A DNA stretch of 64,000 nucleotides. Origin: Clostridium muellerianum (GTDB taxonomy: Bacteria; Bacillota; Clostridia; Clostridiales; Clostridiaceae). Under the pieces are notes generated by a model, which did no database searches, was not told where the DNA came from, and was given only the letters and a program-made list of their open reading frames with translations. The stretch lies in assembly GCF_012926525.1 (NCBI RefSeq), contig NZ_JABBNI010000008.1:84882-148881 (forward strand), read 5' to 3'. The translations under genes were made by a program, and so were the position numbers. This document shows, in pieces, positions 46,401-53,867 of the stretch (position 1 is the first letter of the stretch; each line of letters starts with the position of its first letter).

Positions 46401-47522
46401 ACACTTATTAAAAATTGTTATGCCAATGCTTCTATTAAAGCAACAGACAGTTCTGAACGAATAGGTGGTATAGTGGGTGGTGGCTTTTATCTTGATGCAT
46501 ACAAGGCTGTTCGTCCAGTTCCTACTGTATATAAGATAGTAGATAGTAAAACTTCAGGCAGCATTGATGGGGGAAAAATTGTTGGTAGTATTGCAGGTCA
46601 TGCTTATAACTCTATAGTGGAAAATTGTACAAGTACTATGACTGTTAACGGAAATTCTAATGCAGTACAAATTGGAAAATCAGAAACAGTAAAGACTTCA
46701 TCCTTTGCAGGTGGAAGTGGTACTGAAGTTGATCCATATCAAATTGCTACGGTTGATCAGTTGAATAATGTAAGAAAATATTTAGATAAACATTTTAAAC
46801 TAATAGCTGATATAGATTTAGCAAGTTATGAAAATTGGGAACCTATTGGTGCATTTGATTCACAAGCTAAGGATGAGTCAGGATATTTTGGAAATGCTTT
46901 TAAAGGCACTTTCGATGGAGATGGTCATACTATTTCTAATCTAGTTATCAATAAAAAAGATGTTGTAGGTGTAGGTTTAATAGGTGTTACTTCAAAATCT
47001 TCTTTGATAAAAAACCTTAAAGTAGAAAATGTAAAGGCTGAAGGTGCAGTAGCAGTTGGCTCTGTAGCAGGTTATAATAGAGGCACAGTAGAAAACATTA
47101 CTCTATCTGGTACTAATACTATAGCTGCATATAGTTGTGCAGGTGGTGTTGTAGGAGGAAATGAAGGCGGAACCATTAAAAATTGTAATGCTACTGATGC
47201 AACGATAAATATGCTTGATAACATATCATATATAAGTCCATTTGTTAGCGAGTGGAAAACAAATATAGATAATGTAGGTACACTTGTGGTAGATTTTAAC
47301 AATGATGGTACAGCAGCTACGTATTTAAATGGTAAAGCAGCTGAATCTTTTAAATATTTTGCTTATAAAGGACTATACTTTGTTTTAGATGATAATGGGA
47401 ATATAGAAAAAATAGCTAAGTACAAGTTTTCAGATGATGGAAAAACTCTTGAATATTATGGTTTAGATAATAATTTAATGATCTCGTACCAAAAATCAGA
47501 ATCATTGAAAGCTGCATCATAA
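43455..47522 (+). CDS. Giant CWB2 + GLUG-module surface protein
   Basis: The protein is about 1,355 residues from TTG 43455 (GGGGGGAA site; an ATG at 43380 would add a tail before the signal peptide). Signal peptide (about 1-24), three CWB2 repeats (about 30-320), a Ser/Gly-rich linker (about 335-355), then three tandem modules starting FAGG.GT near residues 356, 722 and 1082. Each module opens with a conserved block (LADIDL.SYENWEPIG-like), followed by many GLUG-type repeats (GGIVGGG, GLFGC). The third module is shorter. CWB2 repeats anchor it to the wall; GLUG repeats occur in bacterial adhesins. It is probably a surface adhesin or stalk protein. Confidence 0.85.
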   Translation: MKSKRILGLIVSTVMLFSTTVFADSSYSLNQKRIFGGDRYETSALISKNGWETASTVVICNGENFPDALCAAPLAKKYNAPILLTNKSDLSESTKKELSRLNPSKIIIIGGSGVITDTVVSEIKTIVPKDADITRLGGATRYDTSKIIADKVGKSSSIVLVSGKAPADALSISYIAANKGMPILLADNKDSILDYSKNNSVEKAYIIGGESVISKDIDSIFKNNERIYGKDRYDSNEKILEKFKDDINFSNIYLASAEYNGIDQFADALSVSALAAKNCNPIILVNGNINKDSVSIIKSKVNKDSKITALGGTQLVAENILADLANVKSSNEEKKPSKSSSGGSGGSGGSSSSTYTFAGGNGTVSSPYEIASAAQLNKVRDYLDKNFVLTADIDLSSYANWEPIGTFKPISDKPEDEETPDPKAAFRGSFNGNGHTISNLKIDRKNMGIGLFGCITQNENKSVVIHNLIVKNVSVTGYNDLIGGVIGHQAAGSPIEKIELIGDNKITGNDKSANVGGIVGGAMDSNITDCKSEANIIVNGDGNNLVGILGGGLGNCSLSGCSAKGSITVNGKEVYSIGGLAGCIHEGAYVKNCSSDVTISAAEKDFMIGGLIGHAGTFDENGPTVISNCTVKANIKAAENASRIGGVVGSGFYIDGFEYYPTPSVYKVENCNTEGSIVGGKEVGTVAGYAYNSVLENCTSTMTINDKADASQIGKSDTEASLFAGGSGTKSDPYQIDNASQLNKVRRYLNKNYILTKDIDLSTYENWEPIGEFKPVSDKPEDEETPNINFAFSGIFNGNGHKISNIHISRDNSSGVGLFGCVAGDNAFIQNLVVENVTASGKQLVGAVIGYGSFKNDAESISLIGKNSIKGGFLVGGIVGGGFCNIKNCNANADVILIGDNAQGIGVLAGGMEACSLISCSATGTVTASGNGNFSIAGLSGAAQESPSVENCNADVTIIVGENSSMVGGLLGNAGTYDIEKPTLIKNCYANASIKATDSSERIGGIVGGGFYLDAYKAVRPVPTVYKIVDSKTSGSIDGGKIVGSIAGHAYNSIVENCTSTMTVNGNSNAVQIGKSETVKTSSFAGGSGTEVDPYQIATVDQLNNVRKYLDKHFKLIADIDLASYENWEPIGAFDSQAKDESGYFGNAFKGTFDGDGHTISNLVINKKDVVGVGLIGVTSKSSLIKNLKVENVKAEGAVAVGSVAGYNRGTVENITLSGTNTIAAYSCAGGVVGGNEGGTIKNCNATDATINMLDNISYISPFVSEWKTNIDNVGTLVVDFNNDGTAATYLNGKAAESFKYFAYKGLYFVLDDNGNIEKIAKYKFSDDGKTLEYYGLDNNLMISYQKSESLKAAS

Positions 47523-47580
47523 ATTCAACAGAAAAGACTGTTATTTCAATACATGTGAAAATTATAATAAAATACTATAT

Positions 47581-47620
47581 GGCGGCTTTGAAGTAAAAAT
47601 CAAAGCCGTCATAATTTATT
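47581..47620 (+). terminator. Terminator of giant surface protein gene
   Basis: A 10-bp stem (47581-47590 with 47601-47610, one G-T) is followed by ATAATTTATTTTT. Confidence 0.8.
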
Positions 47621-47737
47621 TTTGGATGTGAAAATATGAGAATATCCTTTGATAAAATATAAAAGAAGTTTAGAGTATAATTTTTACTAGAAGATTAATA
47701 ATTTTTTTTTGGTAATATAAAGGAGAAAGTAGAATTT

Positions 47738-49732
47738 ATGAAAAGTATTAAACAAAAAATCACGTTAATTATCTCATCTATATGTATACTAAGTTTATTA
47801 GTTTTAGCTTTAGTAAGTTATTTTATATCTTACAATGTAATAATGAGTGAATCTAAAGGTAAGATTATTGCACAATCAGGCAAATATTCTGAAATGATTA
47901 ATGGTTGGATTGACGGTCAAGGAAAGATCGTTAAAGAAATTGGCAGCAATATAGAGCAAATGGATATAAATGATAATAATAAGGTTTTAGAATATTTACA
48001 AGAAAAGACAAAGGATAATCCTAACACTGCAGGTGCATATATGGGTTTTAAAGACAAGCGTTATTTAGATGGATCTGGATGGGTACCTGATAAAGATTTT
48101 GATTGTACTCAAAGAGATTGGTATAAAAATGCTATCCAGAAAAATGGATTGGTTTATTCTGAACCATATTTAGATGAACTTACAAAAAAAATAATAGTTT
48201 CTATATCTAGACCTATAGTAAAAAACAATGAAATAGTTGGAGTTGTAAGTTGTGATATCAAATTAGATACAATTACAACTACATTAGAAAAATCAAAAAC
48301 TATAAATAATAGTTATACATTTTTATTAGATAACAAAAACAATTTTATAGTTCATCCTAATAAGGATTTTCAACCTGCTAAAGATCAAAGTAAAAACATT
48401 AGTACAATTATGAACGGAAGATTTTCTAAAATATTAGGCAATCAAATAGCCTTATTAAAGGATTTTGATAATAAAGAAAAATATTTTGTCACTAGCAAAA
48501 TTAATTCTTGTAATTGGATTGTTGGTATTGCAGTACCTAAAAGTGAATTAGAAAAACCATTACACTCATTACTTATAGGATTTACTTTAGTAATAATTGC
48601 AGTACTAGTACTTTCAATTTTATTTTCCTTATTCGTTGGAGGAAAAATTGCAAATCCAATAATATCTTTAACAAAATCAGTAAATAAAACTTCTAATTTA
48701 GATTTAACTCCTGATAATAGCTGCGATTATTTATTAGGAAGAAAAGATGAAATAGGACAACTTGCTAATGCTACAATTTCTATGAAAACTTCAATTATAG
48801 AATTAGTAAAACAGGTAAGAAATGAATCATATACAATAGAAAATATAGTAACTACTGTAAAAGATAAAATGTCAAGTTTAAGCGAAGATGTAACAGATGT
48901 ATCAGCAAATACAGAAGAATTATCAGCAGGTATGGAAGAAACAACTGCTGCTGCTGAAGAAATGTCAGCTGCATCACAGGAAATAGGCCAAGCTACCCAA
49001 AGTATAGCTGAAAAATCACAACGAGGTGCAATGCAAGCTGAAAAAATAAATGAAAGAGCAAATAGAACTAAAAAGAATATTCAGACGTCTCAAAAAAAAG
49101 GCTATGAAATGTTTGCAAATACAACAAAAGAGCTTGAAATTGCCATAAAAAACTCAAGCGTTGCAGAAGAAATAAATGTACTTTCAGACACCATTATGGA
49201 AATAACAGAGCAAACAGGTCTTTTAGCTTTGAATGCAGCTATTGAGGCTGCAAGAGCAGGAGAAGCAGGAAAAGGATTTGCAGTGGTAGCTGAAGAAATT
49301 AAAGAACTTGCAGAACAATCAAAAGATGCAGCTTCTAAAATACAAAATATAACTAATAAAGTAATAGAGGCAGTAAAAAACCTTTCTCAAAATTCCAATA
49401 ACATTTTGAATTTCATGAAAATTGATGTTACTAATGATTATAAGTCAATGCTTACAGTAGCAGATGAATACAGTAACGATGCTAAATTTGTAGAAAGTTT
49501 AGTAGTAGATTTTAGTTCCACATCACAGCAGCTTTTAGCATCAATTAGTGATGTACTTAAAACCATAGATAGTGTAACACAATCTGCAAGTGAAGGAACA
49601 AATGGACTAGTAAATATCTCAGATAAAATACTTGGAATTAATGATAATTCAAACTATATATTAAACCAAGTACTTAAAGCAAAAGATTGTGCTGATGAAT
49701 TAAAAATCCAAATTTCTAAGTTTAAAATTTAA
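47738..49732 (+). CDS. Methyl-accepting chemotaxis protein, Cache type
   Basis: The 664-residue receptor has TM1 (about 9-31), an extracellular double-Cache sensor (about 35-280, with [32 protein letters not shown]), TM2 (about 285-307), HAMP (about 308-362) and a cytoplasmic signalling domain with hairpin tip [28 protein letters not shown]. Cache domains bind amino acids, organic acids or other small ligands; the ligand is unknown. AAGGAG precedes the ATG. It is monocistronic. Confidence 0.92.
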   Translation: MKSIKQKITLIISSICILSLLVLALVSYFISYNVIMSESKGKIIAQSGKYSEMINGWIDGQGKIVKEIGSNIEQMDINDNNKVLEYLQEKTKDNPNTAGAYMGFKDKRYLDGSGWVPDKDFDCTQRDWYKNAIQKNGLVYSEPYLDELTKKIIVSISRPIVKNNEIVGVVSCDIKLDTITTTLEKSKTINNSYTFLLDNKNNFIVHPNKDFQPAKDQSKNISTIMNGRFSKILGNQIALLKDFDNKEKYFVTSKINSCNWIVGIAVPKSELEKPLHSLLIGFTLVIIAVLVLSILFSLFVGGKIANPIISLTKSVNKTSNLDLTPDNSCDYLLGRKDEIGQLANATISMKTSIIELVKQVRNESYTIENIVTTVKDKMSSLSEDVTDVSANTEELSAGMEETTAAAEEMSAASQEIGQATQSIAEKSQRGAMQAEKINERANRTKKNIQTSQKKGYEMFANTTKELEIAIKNSSVAEEINVLSDTIMEITEQTGLLALNAAIEAARAGEAGKGFAVVAEEIKELAEQSKDAASKIQNITNKVIEAVKNLSQNSNNILNFMKIDVTNDYKSMLTVADEYSNDAKFVESLVVDFSSTSQQLLASISDVLKTIDSVTQSASEGTNGLVNISDKILGINDNSNYILNQVLKAKDCADELKIQISKFKI

Positions 49733-49792
49733 ATAATTGAAAGTTAGTATAATAAACAAGGTTTATCAAGGGATTTTTAGGCTCAAGATAGG

Positions 49793-49886
49793 GGCTGTTG
49801 CACTAAGGGATTTATATACAATATATTGTTTTACAAATTTAAAATTAGCACAATATATTATAGCATTTATTATTAATGCGACAGCC
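49793..49886. repeat. Widely spaced inverted repeat between convergent genes
   Basis: GGCTGTTGCA (49793-49802) and TGCGACAGCC (49877-49886) are inverted repeats with one G-T pair, 74 bp apart, with an internal palindrome ACAATATATTGT (49818-49829). They lie between the chemoreceptor and the convergent methyltransferase. It may be a small non-coding mobile element (MITE) or a branched bidirectional terminator. Confidence 0.5.
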
Positions 49887-49932
49887 ATAATAAATAAAAT
49901 ATTTCTTATAAATGAAATTGAGAATTGTATAT

Positions 49933-50733
49933 TTAAGAAATTTTTTCAAAATAACCAATCCTATTATTTTTGGGACGTAATTTAGGTGCAATAAGTGATA
50001 AAAAGACAGGCGAAAATCTTTTCATTGTATCAGTAAGGTTAAAATCTCCTAACATTTTATACATGGGACAAAGCTTGATGAAATCTTCCGTATTATTAAC
50101 TCCCCATCGAAACACTGCAGTAGTTTTTTTTATTGTATCATGTATTTTCTGGTTTTTAACCATCCACTTTGACATTAACTCACATAGGACAGTACAATGT
50201 TCAAAAGATACAGAAACTGTTTCAAATAGTTTCTTAACCTCATTTTTTTCCAAATACATTAAGAGACCTTCTGCAATGATTAATGTATTATCTTTGTTTT
50301 TAACTTTTTCAATCCAAGAATTTTCAAGTACAGAACCAGATATGTTGGTAACTCTATTGTTTTTTGGAAATATGGTTTTTCTGATATTCATTACATTTTC
50401 AAAATCAATGTTATACCATTGTATTTTACCATTATCTACTCTATTAAATCTGGCATCAAGACCACAAGCCATGTTAATAACACTGCAATTAGGATGCTTT
50501 TTAATATAGGCTGAAACTTCTCTGTCAAAAATAATGGTTCTTGCAGAACATCCCCACATGTTCAATTTACTTTTACCATGTTTTTTAAAATCATAATCAA
50601 GAGAATTAACAATATTAATTGCAGTCTGATCATAAAAAGCAGGTTTCTTCTTTTTACTTTCTAATGCTCTCGCATAGACAGGCACTAACATAGTTTCGTT
50701 GACACCAGACAAATTGATTTTTTGTTTTGTCAT
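49933..50733 (-). CDS. SAM-dependent methyltransferase, LCM/TcmP type
   Basis: The protein is 266 residues from ATG 50733 (GGAGGAATACTGATA upstream); a longer frame to 50781 lacks a site. Early residues NLSGVNETMLVPVYARALES, motif I VINMACGLDARF (about 90-101), VRWYNIDFE-like IQWYNIDFENVM and IIAEGLLMYLE are the pattern of leucine carboxyl methyltransferase/TcmP-type O-methyltransferases. The acceptor is unknown. A palindrome shared with ABC pair 3 lies about 48 bp upstream of the start. Confidence 0.85.
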   Translation of the reverse strand: MTKQKINLSGVNETMLVPVYARALESKKKKPAFYDQTAINIVNSLDYDFKKHGKSKLNMWGCSARTIIFDREVSAYIKKHPNCSVINMACGLDARFNRVDNGKIQWYNIDFENVMNIRKTIFPKNNRVTNISGSVLENSWIEKVKNKDNTLIIAEGLLMYLEKNEVKKLFETVSVSFEHCTVLCELMSKWMVKNQKIHDTIKKTTAVFRWGVNNTEDFIKLCPMYKMLGDFNLTDTMKRFSPVFLSLIAPKLRPKNNRIGYFEKIS

Positions 50734-50779
50734 TATCAGTATTCCTCCAATCATTATTAAAATTTTATTATATATCAGC

Positions 50780-50801
50780 ATAGTTAGTTACAACTAACTA
50801 T
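50780..50801 (-). promoter_or_regulatory. Palindromic operator-like site before methyltransferase
   Basis: Ten-base arms ATAGTTAGTT and AACTAACTAT (50780-50789 and 50792-50801) with a two-base centre contain the GTTAGTTnnAACTAAC core. It is 47-68 bp upstream of the methyltransferase start and could cover its promoter. The pattern resembles MarR-family operators in general form (inference). Confidence 0.6.
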
Positions 50802-51068
50802 AGTATAGCATTGAATTTAGAATTGTCAATATGAGAATGTTTCAAGAATATGGAGAATCTCATGAATATTTTTATTAGTTACAATAAAATTTAACTTCAA
50901 TTTCACAATTAAATTGATAAGTCATTGATAATATTTAATTTGTTTGTGAAAATATCTTTTAACAAAAATATGAATATATCAATATTTGCAGAATTGAAGA
51001 TGAAATATTTAATGATATAAAATAGAAATTTAGTAGCTTTTTGGAAAATGATATGTTACATTTTAATT

Positions 51069-51087
51069 GAAAATGAAATTCGTTATC
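51069..51087 (+). promoter_or_regulatory. Fur-like box upstream of soluble chemoreceptor-NRAMP pair
   Basis: GAAAATGAAATTCGTTATC matches the 19-bp Fur consensus at 15 positions. Flanks TTAATT and AATTAA extend the dyad. The segment from about 51053 is strikingly similar to the promoter region at 57250-57293. The 527-bp region from 50734 to 51260 otherwise shows no gene. Confidence 0.6.
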
Positions 51088-51260
51088 AATTAAAATGACC
51101 AATGTGTTATTGATCTAAATGAAGGAGTAATTATAAATCAAGCATTGTTAATGAAAAATTTGGAAATAAAAAGTGCTTTATATTTCCAAATTCTATTTAT
51201 TAAGTAACAGTAATTTAAAGCATGTATTAAAAAGTTAGCATGAGAAAAGGGGAAATGAAA

Positions 51261-52103
51261 ATGATAAATAAAATACATGAAAATAAGTTAATGGAATCTT
51301 TTTATAATATGATGCCATATTTTAAGTATTATTTTGGAACGGAATTAATATTTACAATTTCTAATACTAAAAAGTTTCTTTTAGTTGAAAATAGTGAAAA
51401 TTTAACAACTAATTTTAAAGCAGGTGATGAAATACCTAAAAATTCTGCTGCAGATGTGTGTTTAAAGAAAAAGAAAGTTATACATATTACAGTCCCAAAA
51501 GAAGAGTTTGGAATACCTATAGAAACAATTGGAATTCCGGTTTTTGTGAATAACAATATAGAAGGTACTGTGGTAGTAGGTATAAGTACTGACAGAACAA
51601 AGAAAAGAGAAAAAATAACTAATCTAGCTAATACATTATCAGAATCATTAACTCAAATGAGTTCAAATGCAGTAGAAATGTCTTTTGCGTTTCAACAGAT
51701 AAATCAAACAAATGAGAGTATTGGAGAATTTATTAAAAAGACAAAAGAAAGCTCTAAAAAGACTGATGAAGTTTTAACATTTATTAAAGATATTGCAAAA
51801 CACACTAATTTACTTGGACTAAATGCTGCAATTGAATCAGCTAGAGCAGGAGAATACGGAAAAGGATTTAGTGTGGTATCATCTGAGATAAGAAAACTTT
51901 CAAACTCAACAAAACAATCAATAGATGAAATAAATATAATTTTAAATAATATACAAAATTCAATAAATGAAATATATGATAAATTTAAATGTTCTAATAG
52001 TTTATTGGAAGATCAAACAGCTGGTCTTCAAGAAGGTACTGCTACTATTGAAGGACTTACATCTAAGGCTGCAATTTTAAATGAATTTGCAAGTGGAATG
52101 TAA
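51261..52103 (+). CDS. Soluble methyl-accepting chemotaxis protein
   Basis: The protein is 280 residues from ATG 51261 (AAAAGGGG eight bases upstream; earlier ATGs at 51240 and 51255 are too close or upstream of the site). There is no transmembrane helix. An N-terminal sensor domain (about 5-120, PAS/GAF-like spacing) is followed by a short signalling coiled coil with the tip [27 protein letters not shown]. Small cytoplasmic chemoreceptors of this type occur in clostridia. It lies 22 bp before the NRAMP gene and behind a Fur-like box, suggesting metal- or redox-linked sensing (inference). Confidence 0.85.
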   Translation: MINKIHENKLMESFYNMMPYFKYYFGTELIFTISNTKKFLLVENSENLTTNFKAGDEIPKNSAADVCLKKKKVIHITVPKEEFGIPIETIGIPVFVNNNIEGTVVVGISTDRTKKREKITNLANTLSESLTQMSSNAVEMSFAFQQINQTNESIGEFIKKTKESSKKTDEVLTFIKDIAKHTNLLGLNAAIESARAGEYGKGFSVVSSEIRKLSNSTKQSIDEINIILNNIQNSINEIYDKFKCSNSLLEDQTAGLQEGTATIEGLTSKAAILNEFASGM

Positions 52104-52125
52104 AGAAATATTAAGGTGATAGAAA

Positions 52126-53382
52126 ATGATGAAAAGAAAAAATATATTATTTAATAAGGAACATAACCCCAAATTTATGGCATTAGATTTTATTAAATAT
52201 ATAGGACCTGGGTTGATAGTTACAGTTGGGTTTGTTGATCCAGGTAACTGGGCATCTAACCTTGTAGCAGGGTCGACCTACGGATATGAACTTTTATTTA
52301 CCATTACACTTTCAACTATAATGCTTATTATATTGCAGCATAATGCGGCACATCTTGGTATAGTTACAGGATACTGTTTGTCAGAGGCAGCATCAATTTA
52401 TTTAAAACCATGGCTCAGTAAAATCATTTTGATAACAGCAATGTGCGCAGCTGTTTCAACTGCAATGGCAGAAATACTTGGTTCGGCAATAGCACTTAAT
52501 ATGTTGTTTAAAATACCAATAAAGATTGGAAGCTTAATATCTTTAACATTCATTATTTGGATGTTGTTTACAAATTCATATATAAAACTTGAAAGGTTGA
52601 TAATTGGATTTGTGTCACTTATAGGGATATCTTTTATTATTGAACTTGGATTTATTAATGTTAATTGGAGTAAAGCTGTGATAAGCTGGGTTACTCCAAG
52701 TATTCCAAAAGGATCTATGCCCATAATAATGAGTGTTATTGGTGCTGTAGTTATGCCGCATAATTTATTTCTTCATTCGGAAATAATACAAAGTAAGCAG
52801 TGGAATTTAAAGGATGAAGTAATAATTGAGAAACAGCTGAAATATGAATTTACTGATACTTTACTTTCAATGATAGCAGGGTGGGCTATTAACAGCGCTA
52901 TGGTTTTAATTTCAGCAGCTGTATTTTTTTATAATAAAGTAACTGTAACAGACCTTAGCCAGGCTGAGAAAATGCTAGAACCATTGCTTGGCAAAGGAGC
53001 AGCTGTAATATTTGCAATAGCTTTATTATTTTCAGGCATTTCTTCTACAATGACTGCAGGGATGTCAGCTGGAAGTATTTTTTCTGGTATATATAAAAAA
53101 CCCTATGACATAAATGATTTGCATACAAAAATAGGCGTTGGAACAACACTAATTATTGCTTTTTTGATTATATTTTCTATTTCAAATCCATTTAAAGGTC
53201 TAATTTATTCACAAATGTTTTTAAGTATGCAATTACCGATTACAGTGTTTCTTCAAATATACCTGACTTCATCTAAGAAAGTTATGGGTAAGTATTCTAA
53301 TAATATATTTTCTAAAATAGTTTTAGGAATAATTTCCGTTATCATAACAATCTTAAACATAATGTTAGTACTAAATGTATAA
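52126..53382 (+). CDS. NRAMP-family divalent metal transporter
   Basis: The 418-residue membrane protein has the NRAMP signatures GFVDPGNWASN in TM1 and MPHNLFLHSE in TM6, which form the metal site (Asp-Pro-Gly-Asn and Met/His region). Family members import Mn(II) or Fe(II) with protons. The second signature has His rather than the usual Ala-Met arrangement, so specificity may differ slightly. It follows the soluble chemoreceptor by 22 bp, probably in one transcript. Confidence 0.9.
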   Translation: MMKRKNILFNKEHNPKFMALDFIKYIGPGLIVTVGFVDPGNWASNLVAGSTYGYELLFTITLSTIMLIILQHNAAHLGIVTGYCLSEAASIYLKPWLSKIILITAMCAAVSTAMAEILGSAIALNMLFKIPIKIGSLISLTFIIWMLFTNSYIKLERLIIGFVSLIGISFIIELGFINVNWSKAVISWVTPSIPKGSMPIIMSVIGAVVMPHNLFLHSEIIQSKQWNLKDEVIIEKQLKYEFTDTLLSMIAGWAINSAMVLISAAVFFYNKVTVTDLSQAEKMLEPLLGKGAAVIFAIALLFSGISSTMTAGMSAGSIFSGIYKKPYDINDLHTKIGVGTTLIIAFLIIFSISNPFKGLIYSQMFLSMQLPITVFLQIYLTSSKKVMGKYSNNIFSKIVLGIISVIITILNIMLVLNV

Positions 53383-53403
53383 ATAGCAAAGCTATAGTCT
53401 GCA

Positions 53404-53431
53404 TTGACAAGTTTATTATTATGAATATAAT
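53404..53431 (+). promoter_or_regulatory. Promoter of csoR-like gene
   Basis: TTGACA (53404-53409) and TATAAT (53426-53431) are 16 bp apart, about 35 bp upstream of the regulator gene. Confidence 0.6.
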
Positions 53432-53465
53432 ATACTTATACTAATAATGGTATGGAGGTGTAGAT

Positions 53466-53741
53466 ATGAAACAATGTATGGATACAGCCAACCTGCACCG
53501 ACGATTAAAGAAGATTATCGGACAGGTTCAGGCTGTAGATCGGATGATAGATGAAGATGTTCCATGTGAGGATGTTCTTTCACAGATTAATGCGGCTAAA
53601 TCTGCATTACACAAATGTGGACAGATAGTTTTGGAAGGACACATAAAGCACTGCGTACGAGATGGAATCGAGCATGGTGATGCAGATAAGACCATTGAGA
53701 GTTTTACTAAAGCAGTTGAACGCTTTGCAAATATGACTTAA
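53466..53741 (+). CDS. csoR: CsoR-family copper-sensing repressor
   Basis: The 91-residue protein is all-helical and carries the Cys34-His59-Cys63 triad at the spacing of the copper ligands in CsoR (Cys36-His61-Cys65 in the Mycobacterium protein). It also has RRLKKIIGQVQAVDRMIDED, the family signature. Apo-CsoR represses copper efflux genes and leaves DNA on binding Cu(I). The double operator before the ATPase gene fits this. GGAGG precedes the ATG. Confidence 0.9.
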   Translation: MKQCMDTANLHRRLKKIIGQVQAVDRMIDEDVPCEDVLSQINAAKSALHKCGQIVLEGHIKHCVRDGIEHGDADKTIESFTKAVERFANMT

Positions 53742-53791
53742 TGAATACAATTTTGAGAGCAATCAGAAATGGTTGTTTTTCTTTTATATTA

Positions 53792-53843
53792 TTGACAACC
53801 TATACCCCTATAGGTATAATACAAATATACCTATAGGGGTATA
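53792..53843 (+). promoter_or_regulatory. Promoter with paired CsoR-type operators
   Basis: TTGACA (53792-53797) and TATAAT (53815-53820), spacer 17 bp. Two copies of TATACCCCTATAGGTATA face each other (53801-53818 and, inverted, 53826-53843; 18-bp perfect arms, 7-bp gap). Each unit has the CCCC...GG centre and TATA arms typical of CsoR sites. One copy fills the spacer and -10, the other lies over the transcription start. Confidence 0.85.
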
Positions 53844-53867
53844 TTAAAATGCAATCAGGAGGTTTTT

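Noticed and set aside
49737..49985. 82-codon frame from TTG on the plus strand after the chemoreceptor gene
   Set aside because: No ribosome binding site, runs through the inverted repeat 49793-49886 and into the end of the convergent methyltransferase gene; composition is that of non-coding AT-rich DNA.
49970..50509. 179-codon plus-strand frame opposite the methyltransferase
   Set aside because: Antisense shadow of a well-supported SAM methyltransferase; no start context.
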